Notes: generated from the letters alone by a model not told the origin. Shown: positions 27,442-37,095, numbered from the stretch's first letter. The stretch is DNA of 64,000 bases from DATBGO01 sp963840095 (GCA_963840095.1 CAWIXN010000009.1:22560-86559), one strand, 5' to 3'. Numbers and translations are program-made.

Positions 27442-28865
27442 CCGCCGACCCGCAGGACCGGCTGGCCGCCGCCGAGCAGGCGATCCTGGCCAGGCGGCCC
27501 GAGCATGCCATCGAGCCGACCCTGGACCGCATCGCGGCCCTGACCGGGCTGCTCGGCGACCCGCAGCGGGCCTACCCGGTGATCCACATCACCGGGACCA
27601 ACGGCAAGACCTCGACCGCCCGCATGACCGAGACGCTGCTGCGCGCCCGCGGGCTGCGGACCGGCCTGTTCACCAGCCCGCACCTGTCCTCCATCCGGGA
27701 GCGGATCTGCGTCGACGGCGAGATGCTCAGCGCGGAGCGGTTCGCCGACGCCTACGACGAGGTGCTGCCCTACGCCGAGCTGGTGGACGCCAGCCAGCCG
27801 GCCCGGCTGTCGTTCTTCGAGATGCTCACCGCGATGGCGTTCGCGGTGTTCGCGGACGCGCCCGTCGACGTGGCCGTGATCGAGGTGGGCGTCGGAGGCA
27901 CCTGGGACTGCACCAACGTCGCCGACGGAGCCGTCGCGGTGGCCACCCCGATCTCGATCGACCACACCAGGTACCTCGGATCCACGATCCCGGCGATCGC
28001 CGCCGACAAGGCGGGCATCATCAAGCCCGGCTCGGTAGCGGTGCTCGCCCAGCAGCCGCTGGAGGCCGCGGAGGCGCTGCTGCGGCGGGCGGCGCAGGTC
28101 GGCGCGACGGTGGCCAGGGAAGGCATCGAGTTCGGGGTCCTGCACCGCGAGCTCGCGGTCGGCGGCCAGCTGCTCGGGCTGCGCGGTCTGCTGGGCAGCT
28201 ACGAGGAGGTCTTCCTGCCACTGTTCGGGGCCCATCAGGCGGGCAACGCCTCCTGCGCGCTGGCTGCGGTCGAGGCGTTCGCCGGGGCCGCGAGCTCCGA
28301 TCCGGCCGCTCCGAGCGGGGCCGGCGGCGAGCCGGCGCTGGATGACGCCCTGGTGCGGCAGGCATTCGCCGAGATGTCATCGCCCGGCCGGCTCGAGGTG
28401 GTCCGCCGCAGTCCGGTGGTGATCGTGGACGCGGCCCACAACCCGGCCGGGATGGCGGCTACCGTGGCCGCGCTCTTGGAGGCGTTCACGTTCAGCGCGC
28501 TGGTGGCCGTGATCGCGATCAGCGAGGACAAGGACGTGCCCGGGATACTCGACGAGCTGGAGCCGGTCGCCGCGCAGCTGATCGTGACCAGCAACTCATC
28601 GGCGCGGTCGATGGAGCCGGCCAAGCTCGCTGACCTGGCGGCCAGCGTGTTCGGCGCGGACCGGGTCACCGAGGCCGCCCGGCTCGATGATGCGATCGAG
28701 ACCGCGGTCAGGCTCGCCGACGAGTGGGACGCGGGCCAGGGCCGCGGGGCCGGCCTGCCGGGCAGCGCCGCCGTGCTGGTGACCGGCTCGGTGATCACCG
28801 CGGGTGACGCCAGGCAGCTGCTCACGACCGGCCCGGCGGATGATCGGCGGCCAGGACTTTCGTGA
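27438..28865 (+). CDS. folC: bifunctional folylpolyglutamate synthase / dihydrofolate synthase
   Basis: A 475-residue Mur-ligase-fold protein. The ATP-binding loop is GTNGKTST at residues 53-60. FTSPHLSSIRERI is the FolC signature, EVGVGGTWDCTN and the IDHTRYLG motif line the active site, and VVIVDAAHNPAGM begins the C-terminal domain. It adds glutamates to folate and, in many bacteria, also makes dihydrofolate from dihydropteroate. It overlaps the DUF4233 gene by 4 bp. In Streptomyces valS precedes folC; here the ABC operon takes that place. Confidence 0.95.
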   Translation: MTADPQDRLAAAEQAILARRPEHAIEPTLDRIAALTGLLGDPQRAYPVIHITGTNGKTSTARMTETLLRARGLRTGLFTSPHLSSIRERICVDGEMLSAERFADAYDEVLPYAELVDASQPARLSFFEMLTAMAFAVFADAPVDVAVIEVGVGGTWDCTNVADGAVAVATPISIDHTRYLGSTIPAIAADKAGIIKPGSVAVLAQQPLEAAEALLRRAAQVGATVAREGIEFGVLHRELAVGGQLLGLRGLLGSYEEVFLPLFGAHQAGNASCALAAVEAFAGAASSDPAAPSGAGGEPALDDALVRQAFAEMSSPGRLEVVRRSPVVIVDAAHNPAGMAATVAALLEAFTFSALVAVIAISEDKDVPGILDELEPVAAQLIVTSNSSARSMEPAKLADLAASVFGADRVTEAARLDDAIETAVRLADEWDAGQGRGAGLPGSAAVLVTGSVITAGDARQLLTTGPADDRRPGLS

Positions 28866-29185
28866 AACGGCTCTGCGCCACGGTGCTGATCATGGAAGCA
28901 ATCGTGATCGGGCTGGCGATCCCGGTCGCGCTGACCGTTCAGCATGCGCCAGCCCGGCCGGCGGGCATCGCGGGCGCGACGCTGGCGGTCGCGGCGGTAG
29001 TGCTCGCCGTGGTGGCCAGATGGCGCCTTCGCTGGACCCTGATCGGCGGGAGCGTGCTGCAGGTCCTGGTGATCGCGGCCGGCGCGGTGGTAACAGTTAT
29101 GTATTTTCTCGGCACTATTTTCGCTGCATTGTGGGTCATCGGGATATTGCTCGGGTACCGGGCTGAGCATGTCTGGACCCGCTAG
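28862..29185 (+). CDS. DUF4233 membrane protein
   Basis: The protein has 107 residues from a GTG that overlaps the folC stop. Four hydrophobic stretches are visible: VLIMEAIVIGLAIPVALTV, GIAGATLAVAAVVLAVVARW, LIGGSVLQVLVIAAGAVVTV and FLGTIFAALWVIGILLGYR. The family is almost always found next to folC in actinobacteria. Its function is unknown. Confidence 0.88.
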   Translation: MKRLCATVLIMEAIVIGLAIPVALTVQHAPARPAGIAGATLAVAAVVLAVVARWRLRWTLIGGSVLQVLVIAAGAVVTVMYFLGTIFAALWVIGILLGYRAEHVWTR

Positions 29186-29732
29186 CCGACTGACCGGCGC
29201 GCCGCCCTGTCGCGGCCGGTCCCCGGACCGGTAGGCTTTACCGCAGGGGACCAGCTTCAGCGAAGCCCGTAACTGCGAGCTAGCGGATCGTCGCTGCTGG
29301 TAAGGAGATTGTTCGTTGCATGCCACCACACTCGATGTGATTAGCCCCGATGACGTGCGCTTTCGTAATGCCACCGGAGATAGCCCGCCTCGGCGGCGGC
29401 CGAATGACAGCTGCGATGATCGCTTCACCGGCGCCCGCCCCGGGCGGCACCCGGCGGGTCGCGCGGCAGGCGCTGCGCTGGCGGCCGGCCACGAATCCGG
29501 CGGTCGCTGGCACCATCGGCAAAGATCGCGCGTTAGAAAGTGCGGATAAATACGCCATACGGATCGACCGTCTAGCTCTGGCCCGACAGAACATCAAGAT
29601 CTTGTTTCCTGACCTTGTTTAGGAAGCCTCGCCATAGCCGATGAATGACAGAGGGCCTGCGGGGCTGGGCGCTGGCCAGGCAAGCGCAGCAAGATCATCT
29701 AGTAAGACGTTTCCGGAAGGTTTTCGTTCCAC
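29186..29732. other. 547-bp intergenic region upstream of mreB (no ndk)
   Basis: A TAGGCT -10-like element lies at 29232-29237 (plus strand). AAGGAG at 29300-29305 precedes a TTG frame (29316-29549, 77 codons), but its product has a shadow-like composition and I do not call it a gene. AT content rises at 29520-29625. I see no ndk, although Streptomyces carries ndk here. The region may hold a long mreB leader or a small RNA. Confidence 0.35.
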
Positions 29733-30764
29733 ATGAGTAACGCGCTGGCGTTTCTGGGCCGCGACATGGCGGTCGACCTCGGTACCGCGAACACCCTGGT
29801 GTACGTCCGGGGCCGGGGGATCGTGCTCAACGAGCCGTCGGTGGTGGCGCTCAACACGAACACCGGCCAGATCGTCGCCGTCGGCGTCGAGGCGAAACGG
29901 ATGATCGGCCGGACTCCGGGCAACATCGTGGCGGTGCGGCCGCTCAAGGACGGCGTGATCGCCGACTTCGACGTCACCGAACGGATGCTCAGGTACTTCA
30001 TCCAGAAGGTGCACAAGCGCAGCCACCTGGCCAAGCCCCGGATCGTCGTAGCGGTCCCGAGCGGCATCACGGGCGTGGAGCAGAGCGCCGTGAAGGAGGC
30101 TGGCCACCAGGCGGGCGCCCGGCGCGTGTACATCATCGAGGAGCCGATGGCCGCGGCGATCGGGGCCGGCCTGCCGGTCAACGAGCCGACTGGCAACATG
30201 GTCGTGGACATTGGCGGCGGCACCACCGAGGTGGCGGTGATCTCCCTCGGCGGCATCGTGACCTCGCAGTCGATCCGCGTCGGCGGCGACGAGCTCGATC
30301 AGGCGATTATCAGCTTCGGCAAGAAGGAGTATTCGCTCATGCTGGGCGAGCGCACCGCGGAAGAGATCAAGATGGCGCTGGGTTCCGCGTTTCCTTCCCT
30401 GGACGAGCCGAACGCCGAGATCCGCGGCCGGGACCTGGTCAGCGGGCTGCCGAAGACGGTCGTGATCTCCGCCGAGGAGATCCGCCGGGCGATCGAGGAA
30501 CCGCTCACCGTGATCGTGGATGCGGTCAAGACCACGCTGGACAAGTGCCCGCCCGAGCTGGCCGGTGACGTGATGGACCGCGGGATCGTGCTGACCGGGG
30601 GCGGCGCGCTGCTGCGCGGGCTCAACGAGCGCATCCGCGAGGAGACCGGCATGCCGGTTCACCTGGCGGACAACCCGCTGGACTCGGTGGCGCTCGGGAC
30701 CGGTAAGTGCGTCGAGGACTTCGAGACGCTCCGCCAGGTGCTGGTGCCGGAGTCGAGGCGCTGA
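29733..30764 (+). CDS. mreB: rod-shape-determining actin homologue MreB
   Basis: A 343-residue protein. The actin-fold phosphate 1 motif is VDLGTANTLVYVRGRGIVLN near the N-terminus, connect 1 includes EEPMAAAIGAGLP, phosphate 2 is MVVDIGGGTTEVAVISLGG, and the adenosine motif is GIVLTGGGALLRGL. MreB polymerises under the membrane and organises the wall-elongation or spore-wall machinery. It leads the mreB-mreC-mreD-mrdA-rodA operon. The ATG at 29733 follows a purine-rich AAGGTTTTCG leader. Confidence 0.97.
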   Translation: MSNALAFLGRDMAVDLGTANTLVYVRGRGIVLNEPSVVALNTNTGQIVAVGVEAKRMIGRTPGNIVAVRPLKDGVIADFDVTERMLRYFIQKVHKRSHLAKPRIVVAVPSGITGVEQSAVKEAGHQAGARRVYIIEEPMAAAIGAGLPVNEPTGNMVVDIGGGTTEVAVISLGGIVTSQSIRVGGDELDQAIISFGKKEYSLMLGERTAEEIKMALGSAFPSLDEPNAEIRGRDLVSGLPKTVVISAEEIRRAIEEPLTVIVDAVKTTLDKCPPELAGDVMDRGIVLTGGGALLRGLNERIREETGMPVHLADNPLDSVALGTGKCVEDFETLRQVLVPESRR

Positions 30765-30822
30765 CCAGCCTGAGCAACTGACGAGGCGGACTGGCGCCTA
30801 GCGGCGCGGACGAGGTGATCTT

Positions 30823-31776
30823 GTGCACGACTCCCGGCGGACCCGCTGGGTTCTCGGCGCGCTCCTGGTGGCGGCCATGGTGCTGATTACCCTCGACTAC
30901 CGGGACGGGTCGGCCGCGCCGCTGCGCGGCCTGCGCAGCTTCGGCGGCACGGTGTTCGGCGGCGCGGAGCGCGTGGTCAGCGTCGTGACCAGCCCGATCA
31001 GCGGGCTCTGGCGGTCCTCGCGGACCTCGGGCGGCACCAGCTCGCAGGTCGCGGCGCTGCAAGACCAGGTCATCAGGCTCCGCGCCGAGCTCAGCCAGGC
31101 GCAGCTGAGCAAGGCCGACTACCAGCAGCTCAGCCAGCTGCTCCAGCTCTCCGGGAGGGGCGGTTACCGGATCGTCGCGGCCAGCGTCATCGCCATCGGG
31201 CAGGGGTATGCGCAGACAGTAACGCTGGACGCGGGCAGCAGGGACGGAGTGCGGCCGCAGGAGACGGTGCTCGACGGCCAGGGCCTGGTCGGGACGGTCA
31301 CCGCGGTGAATCCGCAGACCTGCACGGTGCTGCTGGCCACCGACGCCACCTCGGTCGTGGGGGTCCGGCTGGCGGGCAGCGGCGACATCGGCTGGGTGAC
31401 CGGGGAGGGCACCACGGCGACCGGCGCGACGCTGCTGCGCTTGCAGGTCCTGAACGCGACCGCGGCGCTCAGCCCGGGGCAGCAGCTGGTGACCTCGGCG
31501 TCGGTCCATGACCGGCCGTACGTGCCCGGCGTGCCGGTCGGGGTGATCAGCCAGGTGGAGAACCGGGCCGGCTCGCTGACCGCGATGGCCCTGGTGCGCC
31601 CGTACGCCGACTTCAGCGCGCTGGGCGTGGTCGGCATCGTGGTGGTGCCGCCGCGCCATGATCCCCGCTACTCGGTACTGCCGCCGAGCCCGAAGGCCAC
31701 CCCGAGACCGACCGTGACGGTCACCGTCACGCCCACGCCGTCGACCGGCTCCGCCAGCCCCGGCACGGGAGGCTGA
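30823..31776 (+). CDS. mreC: rod-shape-determining protein MreC
   Basis: The protein has 317 residues from a GTG, with GAGGTGAT upstream. It has a short cytoplasmic N-terminus, a TM at about 9-27 (WVLGALLVAAMVLITLDY) and a coiled coil at about 72-110 (QVAALQDQVIRLRAELSQAQ). The beta-domain core contains VTLDAGSRDGVRPQETVLDG and GLVGTVTAVNPQTCTVLLA. A Pro/Thr tail (TPRPTVTVTVTPTPS) ends the protein. MreC is the extracytoplasmic scaffold that activates PBP2/RodA. Confidence 0.94.
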   Translation: MHDSRRTRWVLGALLVAAMVLITLDYRDGSAAPLRGLRSFGGTVFGGAERVVSVVTSPISGLWRSSRTSGGTSSQVAALQDQVIRLRAELSQAQLSKADYQQLSQLLQLSGRGGYRIVAASVIAIGQGYAQTVTLDAGSRDGVRPQETVLDGQGLVGTVTAVNPQTCTVLLATDATSVVGVRLAGSGDIGWVTGEGTTATGATLLRLQVLNATAALSPGQQLVTSASVHDRPYVPGVPVGVISQVENRAGSLTAMALVRPYADFSALGVVGIVVVPPRHDPRYSVLPPSPKATPRPTVTVTVTPTPSTGSASPGTGG

Positions 31777-31814
31777 CACATGCGCTGGTGCGAGCCGGGC
31801 CCGGGGAGCCGCGG

Positions 31815-33638
31815 ATGAGGCGAATCGTTCTCTCCGCCGTCGGCGTGGTCGTGGCGCTGCTGCTGCAGCTGACCCTGGTGAACAGGCTGCCGTGGCCCGG
31901 CGCGGGCGCCCCCGATCTGGTGCTGCTCATGGTGGTGGCGCTCGGATTGTGCAGCCAGCCGGCCGCGGGCGCCATAACCGGATTCCTGGCTGGCCTGTGC
32001 CTGGACATCGCGCCGCCCGGAAGCTACCTGGTCGGCGAGTACGCGCTGGTGTTCTGCGTGGTCGGCTATGGCTGTGGGCTGCTGCGCGGGCTGCGCGGCG
32101 AGTCCGTCGGGCGGTCGGTCGCCGCGGCGATCGCCGCCGCCGCCGCGGGCGAGGCCCTGGTCTGCGCCGTCGGCCTGCTGATCAGCGACCCGCAGGTCAC
32201 CTGGCCGGCGGTCAGGCACGTGCTGCCGGCCTCGGTGGCCTACGACGCGGTCTTGAGCCCGTTCGTCCTCTATCTCGTGATCCGGGTGCTGGCCCGGGCG
32301 GGCGCGCTCGGGCCCTCGAGCCAGCTGGCCGGCGCCCAGCTGGCCCGCGCGGTCTCGCCCGCGCAGGCCCGGGCCTCGTCCGCCGCGCTGCCCGGCGGCG
32401 CGGGGCTGCTCGGCGGTACCGGGTGGCTGGCCGGGCCGAAGGGCTCCCGCGGCGGGACGGGCGCCCCGGCGGGACGCGGGCCCCGGCTGCGCGGCACCGC
32501 GGCCCGGTCGGGCGATGGCTGGATCGGCGGCGGCCCGGCCTCGTGGCGCAGCGCCTCCTGGCGCACGGCCGCCCGGCGGCCCGGGGCCGGACGACCGCTG
32601 CGGCTGCGGCCGGGATCCGGGCAGGCCGGCTCGGCGGCGGCCAGCCCGGTGCGCCGGGAGCCGCCCCGGCGCCCGGTGAACCTGCGGCTGGGCAGCTCAC
32701 GCCGTCGCGATCGCGCAGCCGGGCCGGGTACCGGCTGGTCGGGGCGGGGCCAGGGCAGTGCCGCGGGCAGCCCGGCCCTGCGTGGCAGTCACGGCCCGCC
32801 CGGCAAGGCGTTCCGTGGCGGGAGCGCTGGCCGGGGCGGTCCGGCGCTCCGCTACCGGGGGCCCGGCCCGGGCAGCCCGGCGCTGGGCGGCGGACACGGC
32901 CCCCGGGGCAAGGCTTTCCGAGGCTCATCAGGGGCCGCCGGATCGGCGTCCCGCTACCGGGGCCCGGGCTCCGGGGGCGGAGCGGCCCGCGGCGCAGGTC
33001 ACGGTCCGTCGGCCAAGGCGTTCCGCCGCCGGGGCGGGTCCAGCCCGGCCCTGGCCGGCCGCAGGCCCGGGGGCGGCGGGTCGCTGCTGGCCGGGTCGGG
33101 AGCACCGGGTCGCGGCCCGAAGTTCCGGCCGGATGCCCGGATGCCGGGCGGATCGGCCTTCGGCTCGCCCAGGCGGGTGCTGGCCGCCCGGCCGGTAACA
33201 CTGCGGCTGCGCGCCCCGCGGCGCCGTGACGGCGTGCTGGGCAGCGGCCTGGCCCGGGGCGCGGGGCGCCGCCGCGGGCTGGCTGCCCGGCCGGTCCGGC
33301 TGCGGCTGGCCGGGCCGCGGCGCGGGGACGGGGTGGTGGCCGGCCTGGCACCGGCCGGGCGCAGGTTTGGGCAGCGGTCCCGGCGGGCCACCCCGAGGTT
33401 TCGGCGTCGTTCGGGCGGCAGCGCGGCGCTGGCCAGCCGCGGCAGCGCGGCGCTGGCGGGCCGCAGGAGCGCGGCGCTGGCGGGCCGCAGGAGCGCGGCG
33501 CTGGCCGGCCGCGGCAGCGGCCGGCGGTCCGGTAAGCAGGCCAGATTCCGCTCGGGCCGGCGCTCGCTGCTGACCGGATGGACCCGGCGCAGGCTGGGCA
33601 GCCGCCCGGCCGCCTGGCGAACCGGCGGCGGCCGGTGA
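31815..33638 (+). CDS. mreD: rod-shape-determining protein MreD with a very long basic C-terminal extension
   Basis: A 607-residue protein. Residues about 1-165 are a normal MreD with five or so helices (IVLSAVGVVVALLLQLTLVN; LVLLMVVALGLCSQPAAGAI; YALVFCVVGYGCGLLRGL; VLSPFVLYLVIRVLARAG). The remaining 430 or so residues are Arg/Gly/Ser/Pro/Ala-rich and repetitive (GPPGKAFRGGSAGRGG; HGPRGKAFRGSSG; ARPVRLRLAGPRRGDG; AALAGRRSAALAGRRS), with almost no acidic residues. The family usually has about 160-220 residues. The stop overlaps the mrdA GTG by 4 bp, so the tail is read through in frame into the next gene's start. The tail should be cytoplasmic or wall-facing depending on helix count. Confidence 0.85.
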   Translation: MRRIVLSAVGVVVALLLQLTLVNRLPWPGAGAPDLVLLMVVALGLCSQPAAGAITGFLAGLCLDIAPPGSYLVGEYALVFCVVGYGCGLLRGLRGESVGRSVAAAIAAAAAGEALVCAVGLLISDPQVTWPAVRHVLPASVAYDAVLSPFVLYLVIRVLARAGALGPSSQLAGAQLARAVSPAQARASSAALPGGAGLLGGTGWLAGPKGSRGGTGAPAGRGPRLRGTAARSGDGWIGGGPASWRSASWRTAARRPGAGRPLRLRPGSGQAGSAAASPVRREPPRRPVNLRLGSSRRRDRAAGPGTGWSGRGQGSAAGSPALRGSHGPPGKAFRGGSAGRGGPALRYRGPGPGSPALGGGHGPRGKAFRGSSGAAGSASRYRGPGSGGGAARGAGHGPSAKAFRRRGGSSPALAGRRPGGGGSLLAGSGAPGRGPKFRPDARMPGGSAFGSPRRVLAARPVTLRLRAPRRRDGVLGSGLARGAGRRRGLAARPVRLRLAGPRRGDGVVAGLAPAGRRFGQRSRRATPRFRRRSGGSAALASRGSAALAGRRSAALAGRRSAALAGRGSGRRSGKQARFRSGRRSLLTGWTRRRLGSRPAAWRTGGGR

Positions 33639-35758
33639 TCCCCGCATCCAGGCGGCGCCTCGCGGTCCTGCACGTGCTCGTGGCCGCGCTGCTGATCGGG
33701 CTGGGGGTACGGGTCTGGAACGTGCAGATCGCCTCGGGCGCCTCCTATACGAGCCAGGCCACCCAGGACCGGGTCAGGGACATCATCGTGCCCGCGGTGC
33801 GCGGCGAGATCGTGGACGACACCGGGCGGCCGCTGGTGGACAACACCTCGTCCCTGGTGATCGCGGTCAACATGGCCGTCGTCTCGAGGGAGCAGGACGG
33901 GGGAGTGGCCGAGCTGGGCAGGCTGGCCCGGCTGCTCGGCCTGCGCGATCAGGTGCTGGCCGACAAGGTACGGCTGTGCACCGTGGGAGTTTCGCAGCCG
34001 TGCTGGCCCGGATCGCCCTACCAGCCCATCCCGGTGGCGCAGAACGTGCCCGACCAGCTGGCCCTGCAGGTGCTCGAGAGCCAGCAGGAGTTTCCCGGCG
34101 TGACCGCACAGGTGCAGCCGGTGGTCCACTATTCGCAGCCGATAGGTACCGACACCGCCCAGGTCCTCGGCTACCTGCAGCCGATCACCTCGCAGGAGGT
34201 GAAGCAGTACGGCCTGCCCGTGACCGGTTTCTCCGGGATCGACCTGGTCGGCCAGGCCGGGCTCGAGGAGCAGTATGACCGCCAGCTGCGCGGCACGCTC
34301 GGGGACAAGAAGGTCGCGGTGAACGCCGCGGGCGACGTGACAGGCACGATCAGCCAGGTCCAGCCCGTCGCCGGCGACGACCTGGTCACCAGCATCGACA
34401 CCCGGCTGCAGGTGGACACGCAGAACGCGCTCGCCAATGCGATCCAGAAGACCGAGGCGGCCGGTAACACCGACGCGACCAGCGGGGCGGCCGTGGTGAT
34501 GACCACCACCGGCCGGGTGGTCGCGATGGCGAGCTACCCGACCTACGATCCGAGCATCTGGACCGGCGGCATCTCGACCAGGCAGTTCAGGGAGCTGTTC
34601 GGGACCGCGGACGCCGAGCCGATCCTCAACCGCGCGACCCAGGGCGAGTACGCCCCCGGGTCAACCTGGAAGGTGACCACCCTGACGGCCGCGGTCGCCC
34701 ACGGGTTCAGCCTCTACGGCTCGTATGCCTGCCCCGGATCGCTGACCGTCGACGGGCACACGTTCAACAACGACACCGCGGCCAACTCCGGCTCCATGAG
34801 CCTCAGCCAGGCGCTCGTGGTCTCCTGCGACACGGTGTTCTACGCTCTCGGCTACGACCTGTGGCTCATGGACGACCGGAAGGCCGACGACGTCACCACC
34901 CCCCACGCGCCGGTCCAGCTGATGCAGAAGACCGAGCTGGGCTGGGGCTTCGGCCAGGACACCGGCATCGACCTGCCCGAGGAGAACCCGGGCACGGTGC
35001 CGACCCGCGAGTGGCTGTACTACCTGTGGAAGGACAACGCCCACAGCGGCGAGAACTGGTGCAAGTACGGCCGCGCCAACGGGAGCTACCTCCAGCAGAT
35101 CGAGTACCAGGACTGCGTCTCGGGCAACATCTGGACGCCGGGCCAGGCCGTCATCTCCGCCATCGGCCAGGGCTACGTCACCGTGACCCCGCTCCAGCTG
35201 GCCCGCGCCTACGTCGCGCTCGCCAACGGCGGCACTGTGTACAGCCCGCGGATCGGCGAGGCCCTGCTCAGCCCGGACGGCAAGACGGTGCAGAAGATCA
35301 GGCCGCCGGTGGTGGGCCATCTGCCGGCCTCCAAGGCCACCCTCGCCTACATCAGGAGCGCGCTGGCCGGCGTGGTGACCTCGGGTACCGCCGCTTCCGC
35401 GTTCGGCGGCTTCCCGCTGGGCAAGGTGTGCGTGGCGGGCAAGACCGGTACCGCGCAGGTGGCGGGCGGCCTGGCCACCTCGGTGTTCGCCTCGTTCGCC
35501 CCGTGCGTCGATCCCAAGTACGTCGTGGTGATGATGATCCCCAAGTCGGGGTACGGCGCTGACGTCTCCGCGCCGGCCGTCCGCCAGATCTGGGACTCGA
35601 TCTATGGCCTGGAGGGGCACCACGCCGACCTGCCCGGCGGCAACCTGCCCGCGCTGCCGCACATCGACAACGCCGGGCAGGTCGTCACCTCGGCCCCCGC
35701 TGCGAAGCAGACCGGGTCACATCCGTCGCCGGGCCCCTCACCGGGGAGCAGCCCATGA
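33635..35758 (+). CDS. mrdA: class B penicillin-binding protein 2 (elongasome transpeptidase)
   Basis: The protein has 707 residues from a GTG overlapping the mreD stop (GTGA); an ATG at 33578 is in frame and is the alternative. TM at about 12-30 (LHVLVAALLIGLGVRVW). The PBP dimerisation domain contains VPAVRGEIVDDTGRPLVDN. The transpeptidase motifs are SxxK as Ser343-Thr-Trp-Lys, SxD at Ser397 (VVSCDTVFYALG) and KTG at Lys603 (AGKTGTAQVAGG). It cross-links peptidoglycan in complex with RodA, and the 4-bp overlap with rodA supports this. Confidence 0.94.
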   Translation: MIPASRRRLAVLHVLVAALLIGLGVRVWNVQIASGASYTSQATQDRVRDIIVPAVRGEIVDDTGRPLVDNTSSLVIAVNMAVVSREQDGGVAELGRLARLLGLRDQVLADKVRLCTVGVSQPCWPGSPYQPIPVAQNVPDQLALQVLESQQEFPGVTAQVQPVVHYSQPIGTDTAQVLGYLQPITSQEVKQYGLPVTGFSGIDLVGQAGLEEQYDRQLRGTLGDKKVAVNAAGDVTGTISQVQPVAGDDLVTSIDTRLQVDTQNALANAIQKTEAAGNTDATSGAAVVMTTTGRVVAMASYPTYDPSIWTGGISTRQFRELFGTADAEPILNRATQGEYAPGSTWKVTTLTAAVAHGFSLYGSYACPGSLTVDGHTFNNDTAANSGSMSLSQALVVSCDTVFYALGYDLWLMDDRKADDVTTPHAPVQLMQKTELGWGFGQDTGIDLPEENPGTVPTREWLYYLWKDNAHSGENWCKYGRANGSYLQQIEYQDCVSGNIWTPGQAVISAIGQGYVTVTPLQLARAYVALANGGTVYSPRIGEALLSPDGKTVQKIRPPVVGHLPASKATLAYIRSALAGVVTSGTAASAFGGFPLGKVCVAGKTGTAQVAGGLATSVFASFAPCVDPKYVVVMMIPKSGYGADVSAPAVRQIWDSIYGLEGHHADLPGGNLPALPHIDNAGQVVTSAPAAKQTGSHPSPGPSPGSSP

Positions 35759-37095
35759 GCTCGATCCGCGGATCATCCTGGCTGCGGACCGCCCAGGGCC
35801 TGCACCCCGGGCGGCGCGGCGCCGGCTACGGCAAGCTCCCCCCGGTCCGGCCGCCCAGCCAGCGCGCCACCGGGTACGGCAAGCTCGCGCCGGTCCGGCC
35901 GCCCGGGCAATCCTCGGGCTCGCCGCTCGGCCAGCAGCCGCCGCGCAGGTCGCCGCTGCACCGCGCGCTGTCGAAGCAGTCCCCGCTGCGCCAGGTCGAC
36001 TGGGTGCTGCTGGCCGCGGTGCTCGCGCTGAGCCTGATCGGGACGCTGCTGGTCTGGTCGGCCACCCAGCCCGGCCTGCGGTCCACGGGCGCCGACCCGC
36101 GGACCTACCTCTACAAGCAGCTGCTGAACATCGTGATCGGCCTGGTCCTCATGGCCGTCGTGACCATGCTGGACTACCGGCAGCTGCGCCTGTACGCGCC
36201 GATCCTTTACGGCCTGTCCTGCCTGGGCCTGCTGGCCGTGCTGACCCCGCTGGGCAGTGCCGTCAACGGGGCCACCGCCTGGATCACGCTTCCCGCCGGG
36301 TTCCAGATCGAGCCGTCGGAGTTCGGCAAGCTCTCCATCATCTTGATGTCGGCGGCGATCCTCAGCGAGCTGAGGCAGTCGCAGACCAGGCCGCGGATGC
36401 GGGCGGTCGCGCTGGCTATCGGCATGGCGGTGGTGCCCATCGGCCTGGTGGTGCTCGAGCCCGACCTCGGCGTCACGGTCCTCATGGCCGTCCTGGTCGT
36501 CGGGTTGATCGCGCTGTCCGGGATAAGGCTGCGCTGGCTGGCCGGGCTGGCCGCGGCGGCCGCCCTCGCGGTGATCGTGGTCCTGAACCTGCACCTCCTG
36601 CAGGCCTATCAGCTGCACCGGCTGACCGCCTTCTTCAACCCGGCGGCCGACCCGAGGGGCACCGGCTATAGCGCCGCGCAGGCGAAGATCGCCATCGGCT
36701 CGGGCGGCCTGCTCGGCCAGGGCCTGTTCCACGGCCAGCTGATCGCCGGGAACTTCGTCCCCGAGCAGCACACCGACTTCATTTTTGCCGTGGCGGGGGA
36801 GGAACTTGGTTTCGCCGGGGCGCTGGTCATCATCGGGCTGCTGGGCGTGCTACTGCTGCGGGCCCTGCGGATCGCCGCGCGGGCCGACGACCAGTTCGGC
36901 ATGCTGGTCGCGGCCGGGATCGCGATCTGGCTGGCCGTGCAGGCGTTCATCAATATCGGGATGACCGTCGGCATCATGCCGGTGACCGGGCTGCCGTTGC
37001 CGTTCGTGTCCTACGGCGGCTCGGCGATGTTCGCCGACATGATCGCGGTGGGCGCGCTGAACGCGGTGCACCGGCACCGGACCGTGTTCAGCTGA
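35755..37095 (+). CDS. rodA: RodA/FtsW/SpoVE-family peptidoglycan glycosyltransferase
   Basis: A 446-residue SEDS protein. The N-terminal 80 or so residues are cytoplasmic and repetitive (GYGKLPPVRPPSQ; GYGKLAPVRPPGQ). About ten helices follow (WVLLAAVLALSLIGTLLVWS; LLNIVIGLVLMAVVTML; LLVWSATQPGLR). The SEDS motifs include EPSEFGKL, EPDLGVTVLM, EQHTDFIFAVAGEELGF and PVTGLPLPFVSYGGSAM. It polymerises lipid II glycan strands with PBP2. Its 3' end overlaps the convergent Rieske gene by 8 bp, so no terminator separates them. Confidence 0.94.
   Translation: MSSIRGSSWLRTAQGLHPGRRGAGYGKLPPVRPPSQRATGYGKLAPVRPPGQSSGSPLGQQPPRRSPLHRALSKQSPLRQVDWVLLAAVLALSLIGTLLVWSATQPGLRSTGADPRTYLYKQLLNIVIGLVLMAVVTMLDYRQLRLYAPILYGLSCLGLLAVLTPLGSAVNGATAWITLPAGFQIEPSEFGKLSIILMSAAILSELRQSQTRPRMRAVALAIGMAVVPIGLVVLEPDLGVTVLMAVLVVGLIALSGIRLRWLAGLAAAAALAVIVVLNLHLLQAYQLHRLTAFFNPAADPRGTGYSAAQAKIAIGSGGLLGQGLFHGQLIAGNFVPEQHTDFIFAVAGEELGFAGALVIIGLLGVLLLRALRIAARADDQFGMLVAAGIAIWLAVQAFINIGMTVGIMPVTGLPLPFVSYGGSAMFADMIAVGALNAVHRHRTVFS

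Noticed and set aside
32212..33351. 379-codon minus-strand ORF opposite the mreD tail
   Set aside because: A shadow frame of G/C-rich repeats. The plus frame is contiguous with real MreD. I kept open the chance that the tail itself is not expressed.
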